DNA of 64,000 bases from Levilinea sp. (lineage in GTDB: Bacteria > Chloroflexota > Anaerolineae > Anaerolineales > Anaerolineaceae). Shown piece after piece: positions 48,326 through 56,818 of the stretch; position 1 is the stretch's first letter, and each line of letters opens with the position of its first letter. A program made the position numbers and the translations under genes. Under the pieces are notes generated by a model. That model searched no databases. It was not told where the DNA came from and saw only the letters and a list, made by a program, of their open reading frames with translations. The stretch is from assembly GCA_029975215.1 (NCBI GenBank), contig JARKPO010000082.1, positions 38,640 through 102,639 on the forward strand. The letters are read 5' to 3'.

Positions 48326-48832
48326 TTACCTGCCGATAAAACCGCGCTTAACCGCCTCGCTGCTCACTTTCTTGCGGCAGCGGGTACATAACCGATTCAA
48401 GGCAGCCATCTCCGCCGGAACCGGAAAACCGTACTGTTTTTCCAGCACCGCATCCGGCAGGGGGATCATCTCTGCCCCGCAGCGCGTGCAGGCACTGGTT
48501 TCAATCTCATGGCGGGTTAGTTCCAGGCTGTGCACCAACAGCTGAGGGGTCGTGCCAAACGCAAGCGCACCGGTGGGGCAGCTTTCCACGCAGCGCCCGC
48601 AGTAGGTGCATTGCAGCAGCTGATACTGCCAGGCCGCTCGTCCGGGCAGGCCGCGGTCAAAGGTGATCGCCCCCGGTGAACACACATAAGCGCAGGTCTC
48701 GCAGGCCACACACAGGCTGGTCTCATGCACCAGATCAGCCCGAAAATTGTCAGGGACCGGCACCAGGTCGTCCGGCCGCCGTGTATGTGCGCGCTGCATA
48801 AAGTTATTCCGGATTAAATTCCAAATAGTCAT
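48326..48832 (-). CDS. Hydrogenase NuoI/EchF/CooX-like polyferredoxin subunit
   Basis: A 168-residue protein with two [4Fe-4S] motifs, CVACETCAYVCSP and CTYCGRCVESCPTG, which pass electrons from ferredoxin to the small subunit. The C-terminal 60 residues add two more pairs, CTRCGAEM and CTRCRKK, looking like a zinc ribbon. GGAGG precedes the ATG at 48832. It lies between the NuoH- and NuoC-like genes. Confidence 0.9.
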   Translation of the reverse strand: MTIWNLIRNNFMQRAHTRRPDDLVPVPDNFRADLVHETSLCVACETCAYVCSPGAITFDRGLPGRAAWQYQLLQCTYCGRCVESCPTGALAFGTTPQLLVHSLELTRHEIETSACTRCGAEMIPLPDAVLEKQYGFPVPAEMAALNRLCTRCRKKVSSEAVKRGFIGR

Positions 48833-48846
48833 CTGCGCCTCCTCCC

Positions 48847-49758
48847 TTATAACAGGGCTGCCAGAACCACGCAGCCCAGCGCGGCCAGGGCGCCCCAGGT
48901 CCAATAAAAACGGAACGCGCGGTGAATTTGCAGTCGAGCTGTCGCCGCGGCCAACACACTGGTGATGAGCACCAGCAGCAAACCAGCGGCCAGATACAAA
49001 ACCAGGTTCAAGCCTGCGCTGGGCAGCCGCGGGATGAACAGCACGCTGAACAAAGCCCCCACCGCCACAAATTCCAGCCCATGGGCCAGCTCAAACAGCG
49101 CCAGGGCCGGGCCGTTGTATTCCACATGCGGGCCAGCCACAATCTCTTGTTCGGCGTTGGGGATGGAAAATGGGTTGCTCTTCAGTCGGGCCGGCACAGC
49201 CAAAATAAAGGCCGCGGCCGCCAAAACATGCACCGGTCCAAACGGCAGCGCCAACACATCCACCATCCTGAAACTGCCCGCCTGGATGGCCAAAGCCGAC
49301 ACCGCCGCGATAAAGGGCAGTGAATAGCCCAGGATCAGGGCGGCCTCTCGCGACGAGCCAACCTGCCCGTAAATGGAGCGCGAGGCAAAACCAGCCAAAA
49401 TATCGCAAAAGGCCGGCATTTCCATCAGATACAGCACCAGAATCAGATCGCCGGTGAAAGAGGCGTTTAGCCCGCCCGGCAGCGGCATGATGGCCAGCGC
49501 AAGGGTAATGGAAATCACCCCGGCCAGCGGTAAACCGTAATACAACAGCGGAGCCATACCCGCCGGAACCATCGAGCGTTTCCCCAGCAATTTGACAAAG
49601 TCAAAAAACGGTTGGTAAAACGGGGGCCCAAAACGGCGCTGCATCTTCGCGATCAACGCACGGCTGAGCCATAAATACAACCAGCCCAAAAGTGCCCCCG
49701 CCAGCAGCCCCGGCCAAAAGAAATAGGCAGCCAACCCCTGGATCAGTCCGTTACTCAT
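48847..49758 (-). CDS. Hydrogenase NuoH/EchB/CooK-like membrane subunit
   Basis: A 303-residue protein with about eight helices starting MSNGLIQGLAAYFFWPG. The complex I NuoH landmarks are present: RFGPPFYQPFFDFVKLLGK, EMPAFCDILAGF and NAEQEIVAGPHVEYNGP. It links the peripheral redox arm to the pump modules. The ATG at 49758 has AAGGAGG upstream and overlaps the end of the small-subunit gene by 8 nt. Confidence 0.92.
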   Translation of the reverse strand: MSNGLIQGLAAYFFWPGLLAGALLGWLYLWLSRALIAKMQRRFGPPFYQPFFDFVKLLGKRSMVPAGMAPLLYYGLPLAGVISITLALAIMPLPGGLNASFTGDLILVLYLMEMPAFCDILAGFASRSIYGQVGSSREAALILGYSLPFIAAVSALAIQAGSFRMVDVLALPFGPVHVLAAAAFILAVPARLKSNPFSIPNAEQEIVAGPHVEYNGPALALFELAHGLEFVAVGALFSVLFIPRLPSAGLNLVLYLAAGLLLVLITSVLAAATARLQIHRAFRFYWTWGALAALGCVVLAALL

Positions 49759-50221
49759 GGCGTTCCTCCTTATGCCAGCGGCCAGTTTTGCCTTCGGCAA
49801 TCAAACGCGCCGCCTCCTGCACCCCGGCCAAGATCGCCTGAGGGCGCGGCGGGCAGCCCGGCACAAACACGTCCACCGGAACCACATGCAGCACGCCGTC
49901 TTCCACAGTGGGGCTGCCAGCAAACACATTGCCCGTGGCTGGGCACGACCCCACTGCCACAACCGCCTTAGGCTCTGGGATCTGCGCATAAATGCTGCGC
50001 ACCGCATCAGCGCTGCGTAAGGTCAGCGGGCCGGTGATGAGAAGGATGTCAGCGTGTTTCGGGCTTCCCTGCCGCAGTGCGCCAATCTGTTCCATATCGT
50101 AGCGCGGTGAAAGCAGTGTGCCGATCTCAATATCACAGCCGTTGCACGACCCCGCGTTGAGCACATACACCCAGGGCGAGCGCCGCCGGGAGAGCTTTAA
50201 GATTGAAGAAAAGAGTCCCAT
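49751..50221 (-). CDS. Hydrogenase small subunit (NuoB/EchC/CooL-like)
   Basis: A 156-residue protein binding the [4Fe-4S] cluster next to the NiFe site: cysteines in AGSCNGCDIE, GSCPATGNVF and PGCPPRPQAIL. AGGAG lies before the ATG. The gene is placed between the NuoN-like and NuoH-like genes. Confidence 0.93.
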   Translation of the reverse strand: MGLFSSILKLSRRRSPWVYVLNAGSCNGCDIEIGTLLSPRYDMEQIGALRQGSPKHADILLITGPLTLRSADAVRSIYAQIPEPKAVVAVGSCPATGNVFAGSPTVEDGVLHVVPVDVFVPGCPPRPQAILAGVQEAARLIAEGKTGRWHKEERHE

Positions 50222-50232
50222 CGTGCATACTC

Positions 50233-51393
50233 CTAAAATGCCAGCAGCCAGGCCGGAAACAACCCCAGCACAATCACCCCAACCGTCAGCAGCACCAACG
50301 TCAGGCGCACGGCTTTCGGTTCGCCGCTCACCGCCTGGTGCTCATCCGCCGGTCCCAACCAGACGCGGTGGATGGCGCGCACGTAGTAAAGCAGGGCTAA
50401 AACGGTCGCCGCTGACATCGCCAGCCCCAACCAGATTCCCCCCCATTCCACGCCAGAAAGATACAACCGCCAGCGGCCCGCGAAACCGATCATAGGCGGC
50501 ACACCCACCATCCCCAGCGCCCCCACCACGAAAGCCGCGGCCGAACGAGGAAACCGGCACCCCAAACCGCGGTCAGCGAGTGTGACGGCATGCCCCAAAC
50601 CATTCTCCGCCGTGCCCACCGCGCTGAACAGCAGCAGCTTAAACAAGGCGTGCGCCGCAGCCCCCAGCAGCGCGCCGTTGATGCCCGCCGCGGACCCCAC
50701 CGTCACCCCTAACAGCAGATAGCCCATATCGTCCAGGGTCGAGAAAGCCAGCATACGGCGCAGGTTTTTCTGTCCCAATGCCAACAGCGCCCCAACGAAC
50801 ATCGAAAGCAGCGCCACCACCAGCCACAAGGCCTGATGTTGGTCAAACGCCCACGGCATCGCCTCGCGGAAATGCACCAGTTCGCGAAACGCAGCAATAT
50901 CCACCACCGAGATAATCAACACCAGGCTCATCGGCGCCGCATTTTCGGCCACCATCGGCAGCCAAAAATACACCGGAACCAGGGCCAGCTTCAGCGCAAA
51001 GCCCACCAGCAGCAGTACACTGACCACCTGATTCAGCGGGTAAGCCGGTTGTGCGCCGCCCGCCAAACGCTCCGCCAGCAGCAAACACAGCACAGCTGCC
51101 AGGGTCATGGTCAGGTACAGCCGCCCCGCCCTGCGCGCCGCCGGGGAGCGGTCTGCCAGGATCAGGCCCACCGCGCACAAAGCGGCGGCGTCCAGCAGCA
51201 GCATACTCGCCGTGCCAGCCCCGGCCAGCGTTCCCGCCAGGGTCAGGCCCACCACAGCCGCCGAAAGGATCCACCAGCTTGCCCCGCCCTGAGGAATGGC
51301 GCGGGCGTACACCCAAACCGCCGCCGCCGTCAGTGCAAACACAACGCTAAAGATCAACATCCAATTCGTGCTCACATCCGCCAATGCATTCAT
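50233..51393 (-). CDS. Antiporter-like membrane subunit (NuoN/MrpD/HyfF-like)
   Basis: A 386-residue polytopic protein with about eleven to twelve helices. Pump landmarks include LKLALVPVYFWLPMVAENAAP, MLAFSTLDDMGYLLLG and AAAHALFKLLLFSAVG, with the conserved Lys and His of ion-translocating subunits. It is shorter than NuoN (about 480). It follows the NuoL-like gene by 15 nt. Confidence 0.9.
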   Translation of the reverse strand: MNALADVSTNWMLIFSVVFALTAAAVWVYARAIPQGGASWWILSAAVVGLTLAGTLAGAGTASMLLLDAAALCAVGLILADRSPAARRAGRLYLTMTLAAVLCLLLAERLAGGAQPAYPLNQVVSVLLLVGFALKLALVPVYFWLPMVAENAAPMSLVLIISVVDIAAFRELVHFREAMPWAFDQHQALWLVVALLSMFVGALLALGQKNLRRMLAFSTLDDMGYLLLGVTVGSAAGINGALLGAAAHALFKLLLFSAVGTAENGLGHAVTLADRGLGCRFPRSAAAFVVGALGMVGVPPMIGFAGRWRLYLSGVEWGGIWLGLAMSAATVLALLYYVRAIHRVWLGPADEHQAVSGEPKAVRLTLVLLTVGVIVLGLFPAWLLAF

Positions 51394-51408
51394 GCCAGGC
51401 TCGCTCCT

Positions 51409-53253
51409 TTACCAGATCCACATTGCGGCCGCCAGGAGCAGCGCACCCACGATCCACACCAATACAGCGCGATTTTCAAGCCACCTGGCCCTGTCTGCCG
51501 CCCATCCAGCCGCCGTCCGCAGCCCACGCCAAACGCCCAGATACAGCGGGTCTGGGTCCATGAGACGGTAAGCAGCGCCAAAGGTGGTTCCTGCCAGCTC
51601 CGAAAAATCCACCGCGCCAACACGGTCGTCTTCCGGCAGCGGGTCGCCGCCAGTGAAAACCGGCACATCACTGCTATGCGCCCGGCGAGTCAGACGGTAA
51701 AAAACCCAGCCTACGCCGACGGCCAAAACGGTGATCCCAGCCGCGGCAGTAATTAGAAGCGTCATTGCCCCGGTCTGCAAACCCAGCCAGGTCACCTCCA
51801 CCGGCCATCCCACACCCAGGCCTTGGCCTGCCGGAACCACCAGCCATTTCATCAGCAGCTGCGGTGCCAGGCCAAAAACCAGGGCCAACGCCGCCAGGAA
51901 ACCCATCCCTGCCAGCATGGTTGGAGAGGCATCGTGGATGTCTTGCCCCCGCAGTTCATCCGGCAGCCGCCCATAGAAAACGCTCACGGTGGCTTTTAAG
52001 ATATAAAAAGCGGTAAACGTGCTCACCAGCCAGGCCAGCAGAACCACCAGGCCCTGCCCCGAAGTCAGCGCCGCAGAATACAGCAGCCATTTAGCCACAA
52101 ACCCGTTGGTCAACGGCACACCGATGATGGCCGCCGCCGCCACCAGCCAGATGCGGTGCGTGCCGGGCATGAGCCGCTCCAACCCACCCAACTGGCGCAT
52201 GTCCCGCGTTCCGGTCGCATGCTGCACAGCTCCCGCGCACAAGAATAGCGTTCCTTTAAAAATACCGTGGCTCAGGCAGTAAAACAGCCCCGCGGCGATG
52301 CCAGCCGGCGTACCCAACCCCAGCCCAGTGAGGATATATCCCAACTGGCTGATGGTGGAATAGGCCAACAGGCGTTTCAGGTCCGTTTGTACCAGGGCAA
52401 ACAGTGCCCCCACGATCATGGTCACACACCCCAAGGCGATCACGGCCGTGTTCCATTCCGGCTGCCAGCCGCCGAAAGAAACCATGCGCGCCACCAGGTA
52501 CACCCCGGCCTTCACATAACAGGCCGAGTGCAGCAGCGCCGAGACAGGTGTTGGGGCGTTCATTGCCTCTGGAATCCACGTGTGCAGCGGGAAAATGACC
52601 GATTTGGCCATGGCCGAAACCAGCATCAGGAAGAAAACCGCGCCGGTAAACGCGCCGCTCATCTTCGCGCTGGTCCATAAGAAACTACCCGTCGACTGGT
52701 ACACCAACAAGATCGCAATCAAAAAGCCGTATCCAGCGGCATGTGTGATCAGCAGCACCTTGCGCGCCCCCGCGGCAGCTTCTTTGCGCTGATACCAAAA
52801 ACCCACCAGGAAGTAAGAACACAACCCGATGATTTCCCAGCACAGGTAGGCCACCAGTAAATTGGCCGAAAACACCAGGCCCACCAACCCGCCGATGAAA
52901 GTCAACATCAGGCTGTAAAAGCGCGTGGTGCCCGCCTCTTCGTGCGCCATGTAGGTGATGCAGTACAGCAAAATGGCAGAGCCAATGCCTGTGGCCATCA
53001 GCGCGAAAATCAGGCTCAGCCCATCCGCATAAAGCGCCAGCTCAACGCCCTGATCCCACCACCCCAGGTTAAATTGCACCGCCTGGCCGCCCTGGGTGGA
53101 TGGAATCAACGCCAGCACAGCCCCAAACGCGCTCAGCCCAGCGATAAACGCCAGCCAGCCTTTCCAACGCCTGTTCAAAATCTGGCCTAACGCCAGTTCC
53201 AGCAGGATCCCCAGAAACAACGCCGCAAACGGAATGAACACGAGAGTTCTCAC
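51409..53253 (-). CDS. Antiporter-like membrane subunit (NuoL/MrpA/CooM-like)
   Basis: A 614-residue protein with about 15 helices. Key blocks are YLCWEIIGLCSYFLVGFW, SAMAKSVIFPLHTWIPEAMNAPTPVSALLHSA (slightly shortened here), LLAYSTISQLGYILTGLG and FYCLSHGIFKGTLFLCAGA. GTG start at 53253 with AGGAG upstream. As the first hydrogenase gene it supplies the distal proton or sodium pump. Confidence 0.93.
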   Translation of the reverse strand: MRTLVFIPFAALFLGILLELALGQILNRRWKGWLAFIAGLSAFGAVLALIPSTQGGQAVQFNLGWWDQGVELALYADGLSLIFALMATGIGSAILLYCITYMAHEEAGTTRFYSLMLTFIGGLVGLVFSANLLVAYLCWEIIGLCSYFLVGFWYQRKEAAAGARKVLLITHAAGYGFLIAILLVYQSTGSFLWTSAKMSGAFTGAVFFLMLVSAMAKSVIFPLHTWIPEAMNAPTPVSALLHSACYVKAGVYLVARMVSFGGWQPEWNTAVIALGCVTMIVGALFALVQTDLKRLLAYSTISQLGYILTGLGLGTPAGIAAGLFYCLSHGIFKGTLFLCAGAVQHATGTRDMRQLGGLERLMPGTHRIWLVAAAAIIGVPLTNGFVAKWLLYSAALTSGQGLVVLLAWLVSTFTAFYILKATVSVFYGRLPDELRGQDIHDASPTMLAGMGFLAALALVFGLAPQLLMKWLVVPAGQGLGVGWPVEVTWLGLQTGAMTLLITAAAGITVLAVGVGWVFYRLTRRAHSSDVPVFTGGDPLPEDDRVGAVDFSELAGTTFGAAYRLMDPDPLYLGVWRGLRTAAGWAADRARWLENRAVLVWIVGALLLAAAMWIW

Positions 53254-53283
53254 ATTGCGCTCCTGAAGTATTCAAATACAAGC

Positions 53284-53559
53284 CTAACCGCCGGCAACCG
53301 GCGGGAATATGCAAATTTCATCCTCGGGCGAAAGCCGGGTATCCACCCAGTCCCCATCCCGTATGTCTTGCCCATTGACCAGGATAATGGCGATGGTGGA
53401 AATACCGCCCTCCGGCGTACGGATCCACCGTGAAAAACCTGGGCCGTACCGCTGACACAGAATCTCCAACAGGTCGCCAATCGTGGCGACGGGTTGGATG
53501 TAGTGCTCTGCGGCTGTGTGGGTGGTGTCGCGTAAGTAGGCAAAATACTTAATTTTCAT
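53284..53559 (-). CDS. MoaD-family protein of the AOR cluster (AorD-like)
   Basis: A 91-residue beta-grasp protein starting MKIKYFAYLRDTTHTAAEHY and ending in PPVAGG, the Gly-Gly tail needed for thiocarboxylation. It lies between the AOR gene and the hydrogenase genes; a MoaD-like gene accompanies AOR in other bacteria (aorD) and is thought to serve tungstopterin assembly. The upstream frame (to 53625) overlaps a hairpin and does not look like protein. Confidence 0.85.
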   Translation of the reverse strand: MKIKYFAYLRDTTHTAAEHYIQPVATIGDLLEILCQRYGPGFSRWIRTPEGGISTIAIILVNGQDIRDGDWVDTRLSPEDEICIFPPVAGG

Positions 53560-53578
53560 CGCCAACTGCCATCCAGAC

Positions 53579-53615
53579 GCAACCCCTCTTCCGGGGGTAC
53601 CGGTCGAGGGGTTGC
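53579..53615 (-). terminator. Intercistronic hairpin between AOR and moaD-like genes
   Basis: A perfect 10-bp repeat (53579-53588 with 53606-53615) with an inner CCGG/CCGG pair. No T-run follows, so it is more likely to stabilise or process the upstream mRNA than to end all transcription. Confidence 0.55.
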
Positions 53616-53646
53616 CTGAATTCATCCACGTTACCTGGATGCCGTC

Positions 53647-55452
53647 TTAGGCCAGCCCCAGGATTTCCAGTCGTTCAGCAGAGGGAACACCGTTGGCATC
53701 CCATCCGCGCAGATCATAATACACCGGCAGCATTTCGTTCAGGTGGCTAATTTCACCCTTCGACGGCCCCGTTTTAATCGGCTCTTTCAGCAGCCGTTCC
53801 GGCAGCACATCGTCGTTGCTGCTCAACCCGGCCGCCAGATTCCACATGCGTTCCAGGTTCCAAATGCGCTCGCCGGCTTTCATGAAATCGGCCGTGCTGT
53901 AGTGAATGCCGGTCGCGCCGCTCAATAAAGCCGCCAGTTCATCCCCGCCAATGCCAAAGGTGGCAAACAGGCAGGCACCCGTCGAGTCCAGAGCTGCAGT
54001 CAGGTTCTGGAAAGTGATCACCAGATCCGGCTTGCCTTCGATAGTGTGCTGGTCCATCTTCACCGGGTTGCCCAACACCTCTACAGAGATGGTATAGCCG
54101 CGCACATGGCAGCCGCCGCGGTTGCTGGTGGCATAATGCAGACCAATCCCCTGCACACCGCGCGGATCATAAGCCGGCATTTCCTGTTTCTTGCAGGACA
54201 TGGAGTATTCAGGATGACCGTAGGCACTGGCCAAACGCCAGGAGCCGTCCGCCATCTTATCGCCAAAGCCTTCGCGGTAGCCCATCATCTTCACCAACTC
54301 AACCATCACCTCAGCGTTGCCAAAATTGAGGGGGATACCGCCGGTATCTTTGAGGGTGATGATGCCCGCTTCATACAGGTCCATTGCGCAGGCGATGGTG
54401 GTGGCAGTCGAGATGGTGTCCAGGCCGAGATCGTTGCACAGGAAATTGGCTTTGATGATCGCGTCCAAATTATCAATGCCGCAGTCCGCCCCAAAGCCCC
54501 AGGCGCTTTCATATTCAGGGCCTTCGCCTTCACCCGCGAATTTGGGGTTGGTCACCTTGGTAGCGCGCCCGCATTCGATGATGCAGGAATGGCAGCCGCG
54601 CGGGCGAAGTAAGTTATTGGCCGCCAACGCCTCGCCGCCCGTCTTATCAGCGGTGGGGAAATACCCATCCTGGAAATTGCGGGTTGGGAGCGAACCAACG
54701 CTGTTGAGGATGTTCACCAACACATCCGTACCGTAGGCCTTCAGGCCGGTGCCGCCCACCGGATGCGCTTTGATCTTAGCAGCAGCATCTTTGGCAGCTG
54801 CCTCAAAGGCGTCTTTATCGGCAACAGAAACCCCGCCGGTACCTAGGACGGCAATGGCTTTCAAGTTCTTGGAGCCCATCACAGCCCCAACGCCCGACCG
54901 CCCAGCCGCACGCCCCATCTCGTTCATCACCGAAGCGATGAAGGATAGTTTTTCGCCCGCGGGGCCAATGCAGGCCACTTTTGCGTCCTCATCCGTCTCT
55001 GCCCGCAAAAGGTCGGTGGTCTCAGGGACTTCCTTGCCCCACAAGGCGCTGGCGTCGCGCAGCTCCACATGGTCATCGTGGATCCACAAATACACCGGAG
55101 TGGAAGCCTTACCCTCGAAGATGACCATGTCATAACCCGCATACTTCAGCTCAGGGCCAAACGAGCCGCCCGAATTGGAAGCAGCAATGGCGCCCGTCAG
55201 CGGGCTTTTGCAGACCACATCGTAGCGGCCCACATTGGGCGCAAACGTACCGGTGAGCGGGCCGGTAGCAAAGAACAGTTTGTTTTCCGGCGAAAGCGCA
55301 TCAATGTTGGGATCCACTTCATCGAACAGCATCTTCGCAGCCAGGCCGCGTGCGCCGATGAAAGCACGGGCGGCTTTCACGTCCAACGGCTCTTTTTTAA
55401 TCGTGCCGTTGGTCAAATTCACTCGCAGAATTGTACCGGTCCAGGCGTTCAT
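53647..55452 (-). CDS. aor: Tungsten aldehyde:ferredoxin oxidoreductase catalytic subunit
   Basis: A 601-residue AOR-family enzyme that oxidises aldehydes to acids, or the reverse, with tungstobispterin. The N-terminus [18 protein letters not shown] and [24 protein letters not shown] are typical. The [4Fe-4S] cluster ligands are C-x2-C-x3-C in [11 protein letters not shown] (about residues 285-294) and a later Cys in [13 protein letters not shown] lies before the ATG, which overlaps the ferredoxin stop by one base. The substrate range (acetaldehyde, aromatic aldehydes) cannot be read. Confidence 0.95.
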   Translation of the reverse strand: MNAWTGTILRVNLTNGTIKKEPLDVKAARAFIGARGLAAKMLFDEVDPNIDALSPENKLFFATGPLTGTFAPNVGRYDVVCKSPLTGAIAASNSGGSFGPELKYAGYDMVIFEGKASTPVYLWIHDDHVELRDASALWGKEVPETTDLLRAETDEDAKVACIGPAGEKLSFIASVMNEMGRAAGRSGVGAVMGSKNLKAIAVLGTGGVSVADKDAFEAAAKDAAAKIKAHPVGGTGLKAYGTDVLVNILNSVGSLPTRNFQDGYFPTADKTGGEALAANNLLRPRGCHSCIIECGRATKVTNPKFAGEGEGPEYESAWGFGADCGIDNLDAIIKANFLCNDLGLDTISTATTIACAMDLYEAGIITLKDTGGIPLNFGNAEVMVELVKMMGYREGFGDKMADGSWRLASAYGHPEYSMSCKKQEMPAYDPRGVQGIGLHYATSNRGGCHVRGYTISVEVLGNPVKMDQHTIEGKPDLVITFQNLTAALDSTGACLFATFGIGGDELAALLSGATGIHYSTADFMKAGERIWNLERMWNLAAGLSSNDDVLPERLLKEPIKTGPSKGEISHLNEMLPVYYDLRGWDANGVPSAERLEILGLA

Positions 55453-55931
55453 TAAGCCACCTCCTGGAATGCATCTTTAAATTTCTTTGCAAAGGATTTC
55501 TTTCGCGCGCGGGTGGATACGGTCACGTCCACATACTCCAGCGCATGGTTGGGGCATACCGCCACACATTCCGGCGCTCCGGCGCAGGTGTCACACTTAA
55601 GAATCTTGTTGGTCACCATATCGTAGGTCGCGTTGCCGAAGGGGCAGGCCTGCACACACATACGGCAGCGGATGCATTTGTTCACATCGTATTCGACCAC
55701 GATGGTACCGTCCGCACGGTGCATTGCGCCAGTCGGGCAAACCGCCACACACGGTGCGTCATCGCACTGTTGGCAGAGCATGGGAACCGAAAACTGCTCG
55801 CGTTCCCAGTTATATACATGAACGCGGCTGGCCGAAGGGCGCGCTTCGCCTTCACGCGTAAACGCGCAGGCCAAAACGCACGTATTACAGCCCGTGCAGC
55901 GCTCGGGGTAAATCATGATCACCTTTGACAT
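55452..55931 (-). CDS. Four-cluster ferredoxin-like AOR subunit (AorA-like)
   Basis: A 159-residue protein with four [4Fe-4S] motifs: [37 protein letters not shown] and [15 protein letters not shown]. Length, cluster count and position before AOR match the AorA subunit of the Aromatoleum enzyme, which forms electron-conducting chains. A basic C-terminal tail follows. GGAGG precedes the ATG. It is the first gene of the AOR-hydrogenase operon. Confidence 0.9.
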   Translation of the reverse strand: MSKVIMIYPERCTGCNTCVLACAFTREGEARPSASRVHVYNWEREQFSVPMLCQQCDDAPCVAVCPTGAMHRADGTIVVEYDVNKCIRCRMCVQACPFGNATYDMVTNKILKCDTCAGAPECVAVCPNHALEYVDVTVSTRARKKSFAKKFKDAFQEVA

Positions 55932-55996
55932 TGATCAGCCTCCATTGGGGTGCATACAGAAAACAGGCAGTTTCTTACCTGATATCCACGTATTCC

Positions 55997-56065
55997 ATTA
56001 TAGGCAGCACCTCCGCGGCCGTCCTCCGGACAAAGGCGAGTTTACGTCCTGACAAAGGGACAAAT
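55997..56065 (-). promoter_or_regulatory. Promoter and repeat elements of the AOR-hydrogenase operon
   Basis: TATAAT on the minus strand at 56002-55997, about 70 nt before the ferredoxin start, with no good -35. Upstream, the plus-strand heptamer GACAAAG occurs at 56029-56035 and 56051-56057 (22 nt apart, about two helix turns) and GACAAAT at 56059-56065. The first copy would overlap the -35 position, as for a response-regulator activator site. The rest of the gap up to 56137 shows nothing else I recognise. Confidence 0.6.
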
Positions 56066-56137
56066 TCCCAGCGATGGGACTAGACTTTAGTTCAACTCCC
56101 CCGGTGCATTTTTCAACTGGAGAAATTCGGAGAACGC

Positions 56138-56797
56138 TTAATGCACACCCTGGTCAACGGTATTTTGCCCCACCAGATGGTGCTGCACACCGTAGGCAAT
56201 CGCCTCGGCACGGCTGTTGACCCCCAGCTTCGAAAGCACCCGGCTGACATGATATTTGACCGTTGACACCCCCACCACCAACACTGCTGCGATCTCGGCG
56301 TTCGTTTTCCCTTCCAACAGCAGCCGGTACACTTCCCACTCGCGGTCCGTCAGCTCCTGGTGCAGCGGGGTTGCCCCCTTCTGCTGAATCAGCGTCGTGG
56401 TGGCTTCGCTCGAAAGGGTGGTTTTTCCATTTTTGGCCGCGCGAATGGCCTCGGCCAATTCGGCTGCCTGCGCGCTTTTGAGCATATACCCCACGGCTCC
56501 GGCTTCCAACACATCCTGAACGAGTTGGGTATCTAAAAAGCTGGTCAAAGCGATCACCTGGGTATGCGGATAAGCCCGCCGGATCGCGCGCGTGGCCTCC
56601 ACGCCCGACATCCCCGGCATCATCAAATCCATCAGCACCACATCTGGGCGTTGCACCGCGCAGAATTGCAGTGCCTCCTGGCCGTTCGCAGCCTCCCCCA
56701 CCAGATTCAGGTCTGGGAATGCCAGCAAGAACAGGCGCAGCCCCCCGCGCACCACCGCGTGATCATCCACTACCAGTACAGAAATTCGCTCGCTCAT
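56138..56797 (-). CDS. NarL/LuxR-family response regulator
   Basis: A 219-residue regulator. The receiver domain has the acidic pair at D11-D12 and phosphoacceptor D57 in VVLMDLMMPG. The C-terminal LuxR-type HTH (about 150-215) reads LTDREWEVYRLLLEGKTNAEIA then STVKYHVSRVLSKLGVNSR. It follows the kinase gene by 21 nt and precedes the AOR-hydrogenase promoter, its likely target. Confidence 0.93.
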   Translation of the reverse strand: MSERISVLVVDDHAVVRGGLRLFLLAFPDLNLVGEAANGQEALQFCAVQRPDVVLMDLMMPGMSGVEATRAIRRAYPHTQVIALTSFLDTQLVQDVLEAGAVGYMLKSAQAAELAEAIRAAKNGKTTLSSEATTTLIQQKGATPLHQELTDREWEVYRLLLEGKTNAEIAAVLVVGVSTVKYHVSRVLSKLGVNSRAEAIAYGVQHHLVGQNTVDQGVH

Positions 56798-56818
56798 TCC
56801 AACCTCACCGTATCCATT

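Noticed and set aside
46774-53253. Respiratory complex I (nuo) operon
   Set aside because: The NuoD-like subunit keeps both nickel-binding CxxC pairs, and NuoE, F, G, A, J and K are missing.
46774-55931. UGA-encoded selenocysteine in the hydrogenase or AOR genes
   Set aside because: All expected cysteine positions are encoded by TGC or TGT and no in-frame TGA interrupts these genes.
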